Assembly (NCBI GenBank): GCA_003135575.1
Contig: PLCG01000098.1
Span: forward strand, 1-7,757
DNA: 7,757 nt
Direction: 5' to 3'
Origin: Nitrososphaerota archaeon
GTDB lineage: Archaea > Thermoproteota > Nitrososphaeria > Nitrososphaerales > Gagatemarchaeaceae
The notes under the pieces are model-generated. The model worked only from the letters and a program-made list of their open reading frames with translations. It ran no database searches and was not told the DNA's origin. The translations under genes and the position numbers were made by a program. Position 1 is the stretch's first letter. Every line of letters starts with the position of its first letter. Shown here one piece after another: positions 6,017 through 7,757 of this stretch.

Positions 6017-7123
6017 GTGTCGGGGAACGGGGCTGCGAAGATAGAGGTCCAGCACATCGTCAAACGCTTCGGAAAGGTTTCGGCGGTCGATGGAGTTTCG
6101 TTCGCCGTGAAGGAGGGGGAGATCCTGGGGCTCCTCGGGCCGAGCGGCTGCGGGAAGACGACGGTCCTTCGGAGCATCTCCGGGCTGGAGGAGATAGACG
6201 ACGGGAGGATCCTCCTTGATGGGAAGATCATGAGCTCGCCGAAGGAGAAGGTCTTCGTCGCACCCGAAAAGCGGCGCCTCGGGTTCGTCTTCCAGAGCTA
6301 CGCCCTTTGGCCGCACATGACGGTAAAGCAGAACATCGCTTACTGCCTAAAGGGGTTCTCGAAAGAGGAGAAGGAGAGGAGGATCTCGAGCTCGCTGCAG
6401 CTTGTGGGGTTGCCGGAGGTCGAGGATCGATACCCCGCGCAGCTGAGCGGAGGACAGCAGCAAAGGGTCGCGCTCGCGAGAAGCGTCTCATATGAGCCCG
6501 GGGTCATCCTGCTGGACGAGCCGCTTAGCAACCTCGACCAGAAGGAACGCGAGCGAGTCCGGGGAGAACTTAGGTTGCTGCTGAAGCGGATCGGGATAAC
6601 GACGGTCTTCGTTACCCACGACCAAGAGGAGTCTTTCGTCATCTGTGACAGGGTCATCCTCATGAATCATGGGAAGATCGAGCAAGAAGGCACGCCCGAG
6701 TCTCTCTATGCCTCCCCCGCAAACATGTTTGTGGCAGAGTTCATCGGGAGAGGCAACATACTGAGGGCAGAGGTCAAGAGCATCGACAGGACGACGCACA
6801 CCGCCATTCTGGCTATCCCGGAGATCGGGGCCGACCTCACGTGCGAGTACGACGGAGAATTCCCAGACAAGGTCTCTTCCATCGTCATAAGGCGCAACGA
6901 GATTGGCCTCAGCAAAGCCAAATCGAACTTCAAAGAGAACGTGCTGAGCGGGAAGATAGTGGCCAGGGAATACAGGGGGGCCGTCACAGACAACAGGATT
7001 CGTGTTGGAAACGCCGAGATCATCGTGACGAAGCACAAGTTCGAGACCGATTCAGACACCGGCGATGGAGACGACATCTACGTGCATGTGCCTCCCCGGG
7101 CCATCAGGCCCATGGGAAACTGA
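6017..7123 (+). CDS. ABC importer ATPase, Fe3+/spermidine/putrescine (FbpC/PotA) type
   Basis: This 368-residue cytosolic ATPase powers the neighbouring permease. From GTG 6017 the motifs are complete: Walker A GPSGCGKT (41-48), Q-loop FQSYALWPHM (92-101), signature LSGGQQQR (143-150), Walker B VILLDEP (163-169), D-loop SNLD (171-174) and H-loop His201. After YASPANMFVAEFIGRGNILR (about 231-250), typical of the FbpC/PotA/CysA group, a C-terminal TOBE-like region runs to the end and may serve regulation. The frame is open upstream to 5819, but those residues lie antisense to the anchored SBP and precede the usual N-terminus (IEVQHIVKRFGK). A TATA-like box 27-28 bases upstream supports GTG 6017 as a leaderless start. 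It is divergent from the SBP-permease block and is the only ATPase visible, so pairing with that permease is a strong inference. The ligand cannot be read from it. Confidence 0.95.
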   Translation: MSGNGAAKIEVQHIVKRFGKVSAVDGVSFAVKEGEILGLLGPSGCGKTTVLRSISGLEEIDDGRILLDGKIMSSPKEKVFVAPEKRRLGFVFQSYALWPHMTVKQNIAYCLKGFSKEEKERRISSSLQLVGLPEVEDRYPAQLSGGQQQRVALARSVSYEPGVILLDEPLSNLDQKERERVRGELRLLLKRIGITTVFVTHDQEESFVICDRVILMNHGKIEQEGTPESLYASPANMFVAEFIGRGNILRAEVKSIDRTTHTAILAIPEIGADLTCEYDGEFPDKVSSIVIRRNEIGLSKAKSNFKENVLSGKIVAREYRGAVTDNRIRVGNAEIIVTKHKFETDSDTGDGDDIYVHVPPRAIRPMGN

Positions 7124-7144
7124 GGACATCCGATTCCTGCAGGC

Positions 7145-7757
7145 TTATCGCTTCGCGCGGCTAGCGTTGATCAAGGCCCAGAGCCTGGGCGGGGTCAGCG
7201 GGAGGTCGGTTGTCTTCACCCCGAGGTCGGACAGCGCATCGTCCACCGCGTTTGCGATCGCGGGGAAGACGGGGATCGTGGGCCCTTCTCCGACCGCCTT
7301 GCCTCCAGTCGCCGTGAAGGGCGACGGGTACTCAAGGTGGCCCACCTCTATTTCGGGCGTGTCCGCGGCCGTGTTCTTGAGATAGTCGGCGAAGGTCGCC
7401 GTCAGCATTTGCCCCTCACTATTCCAGATCATCTCCTCCCTCAGGGCGGCAGACACGATGTGGGCGACGTGGCCGTGTATCTGCCCCTCGACGACGGCCG
7501 GATTGATCAGGATCCCTGCGTCGTGGGTGACCACGTACCTCAGTATCGATACCTTGCCCGTCTCGACGTCCACCTCGACCACGGCGATGTGCACCTGGCT
7601 CCCGTAGTTGTTGTGGGCCATCACCCTCCTTTTTTCGTCGGGCAGGTCGGCGTACGGGTAGAAGTAGTAGGCAGTCTCGTGCAGCCCGGGTTCGACTCCC
7701 GGTGGGAGGGTCTCGGCCCTTACCTTGTCATAGGCGGCCAGCGCCACGTCAGTGATC
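7145..7757 (-). CDS. molybdenum hydroxylase large subunit (CoxL/XDH family), C-terminal part
   Basis: About 203 C-terminal residues are visible; the frame runs off the right edge, so the start and most of the gene lie outside. This is the large, molybdopterin-cytosine-dinucleotide-binding subunit of the xanthine dehydrogenase/CO dehydrogenase family, which hydroxylates a substrate with water. Landmarks in order: HNNYGSQVHIAVVEVDVETG, HDAGILINPAVVEGQIHG, TFADYLKNTAADTPEIEVGH, PSPFTATGGKAVGEGP (the Glu of the GEG motif is the expected catalytic base) and FPAIANAVDDAL. The TAADTPEIEVGHLE...PSPFT stretch resembles CoxL-like aldehyde or carbon monoxide dehydrogenase large subunits. The loop separating true CO dehydrogenase (form I) from others lies outside, so the substrate is open. 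One oddity: GHVAH replaces the usual GGVAQG after GQIHG. It converges on the ATPase gene with a 21-base gap, so it is not part of that operon. Confidence 0.92.
   Translation of the reverse strand, partial: ITDVALAAYDKVRAETLPPGVEPGLHETAYYFYPYADLPDEKRRVMAHNNYGSQVHIAVVEVDVETGKVSILRYVVTHDAGILINPAVVEGQIHGHVAHIVSAALREEMIWNSEGQMLTATFADYLKNTAADTPEIEVGHLEYPSPFTATGGKAVGEGPTIPVFPAIANAVDDALSDLGVKTTDLPLTPPRLWALINASRAKR

Noticed and set aside
7686..7710. A perfect tRNA-like T-arm: CCGGG, loop TTCGACT, CCCGG, with a nearby ACCCTCC upstream that pairs with GGAGGGT.
   Set aside because: The acceptor pairing is shifted by two bases from where it must follow the T-stem, no D or anticodon arm fits, and the stretch lies inside conserved molybdenum hydroxylase coding sequence. 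Taken as chance.

Overview
The window looks archaeal and accessory-type: GC-rich coding DNA, three genes with a TATA-like box 26-29 nt upstream of the start codon (leaderless layout), two genes with a short AGG ribosome-binding core instead, and a membrane-anchored solute-binding protein with a Thr-rich stalk and no bacterial lipobox. I cannot place it more finely from sequence alone; a TACK or Thermoplasmata-like archaeon would fit, but this is a guess.

Layout: 3-566 (+) is the C-terminal half of a DHA2-type MFS exporter, cut by the window edge. At 660-1655 (+) is a solute-binding-protein (SBP) fold protein with no export signal. Converging on it is a minus-strand block, in transcription order: 5909-4545, a membrane-anchored SBP; 4446-2755, a fused two-domain ABC permease; 2710-1721, a second SBP-fold protein with no export signal. 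Divergent from this block, at 6017-7123 (+), is the ABC ATPase. At 7145-7757 (-) is the C-terminal part of a CoxL/xanthine-dehydrogenase-family molybdenum hydroxylase, cut by the other window edge. No intergenic gap exceeds about 110 bases, and I see no RNA gene, IS element, CRISPR array or long repeat.

The centre (1721-7123) encodes a complete importer of the Fe3+/spermidine/thiamine/phosphonate (FbpABC/PotABCD-like) type. The anchored SBP would capture ligand outside the cell, the fused permease forms the whole channel, and the ATPase drives it. The unusual part is that two more proteins of the same SBP superfamily are encoded beside it and both appear cytosolic. The FbpA tandem-tyrosine iron site is not seen in any of the three SBPs, so 'iron transporter' should not be assumed and the ligand is unknown. 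The molybdenum hydroxylase next door raises the possibility that an organic substrate is imported and then oxidised, but that link is inference only.
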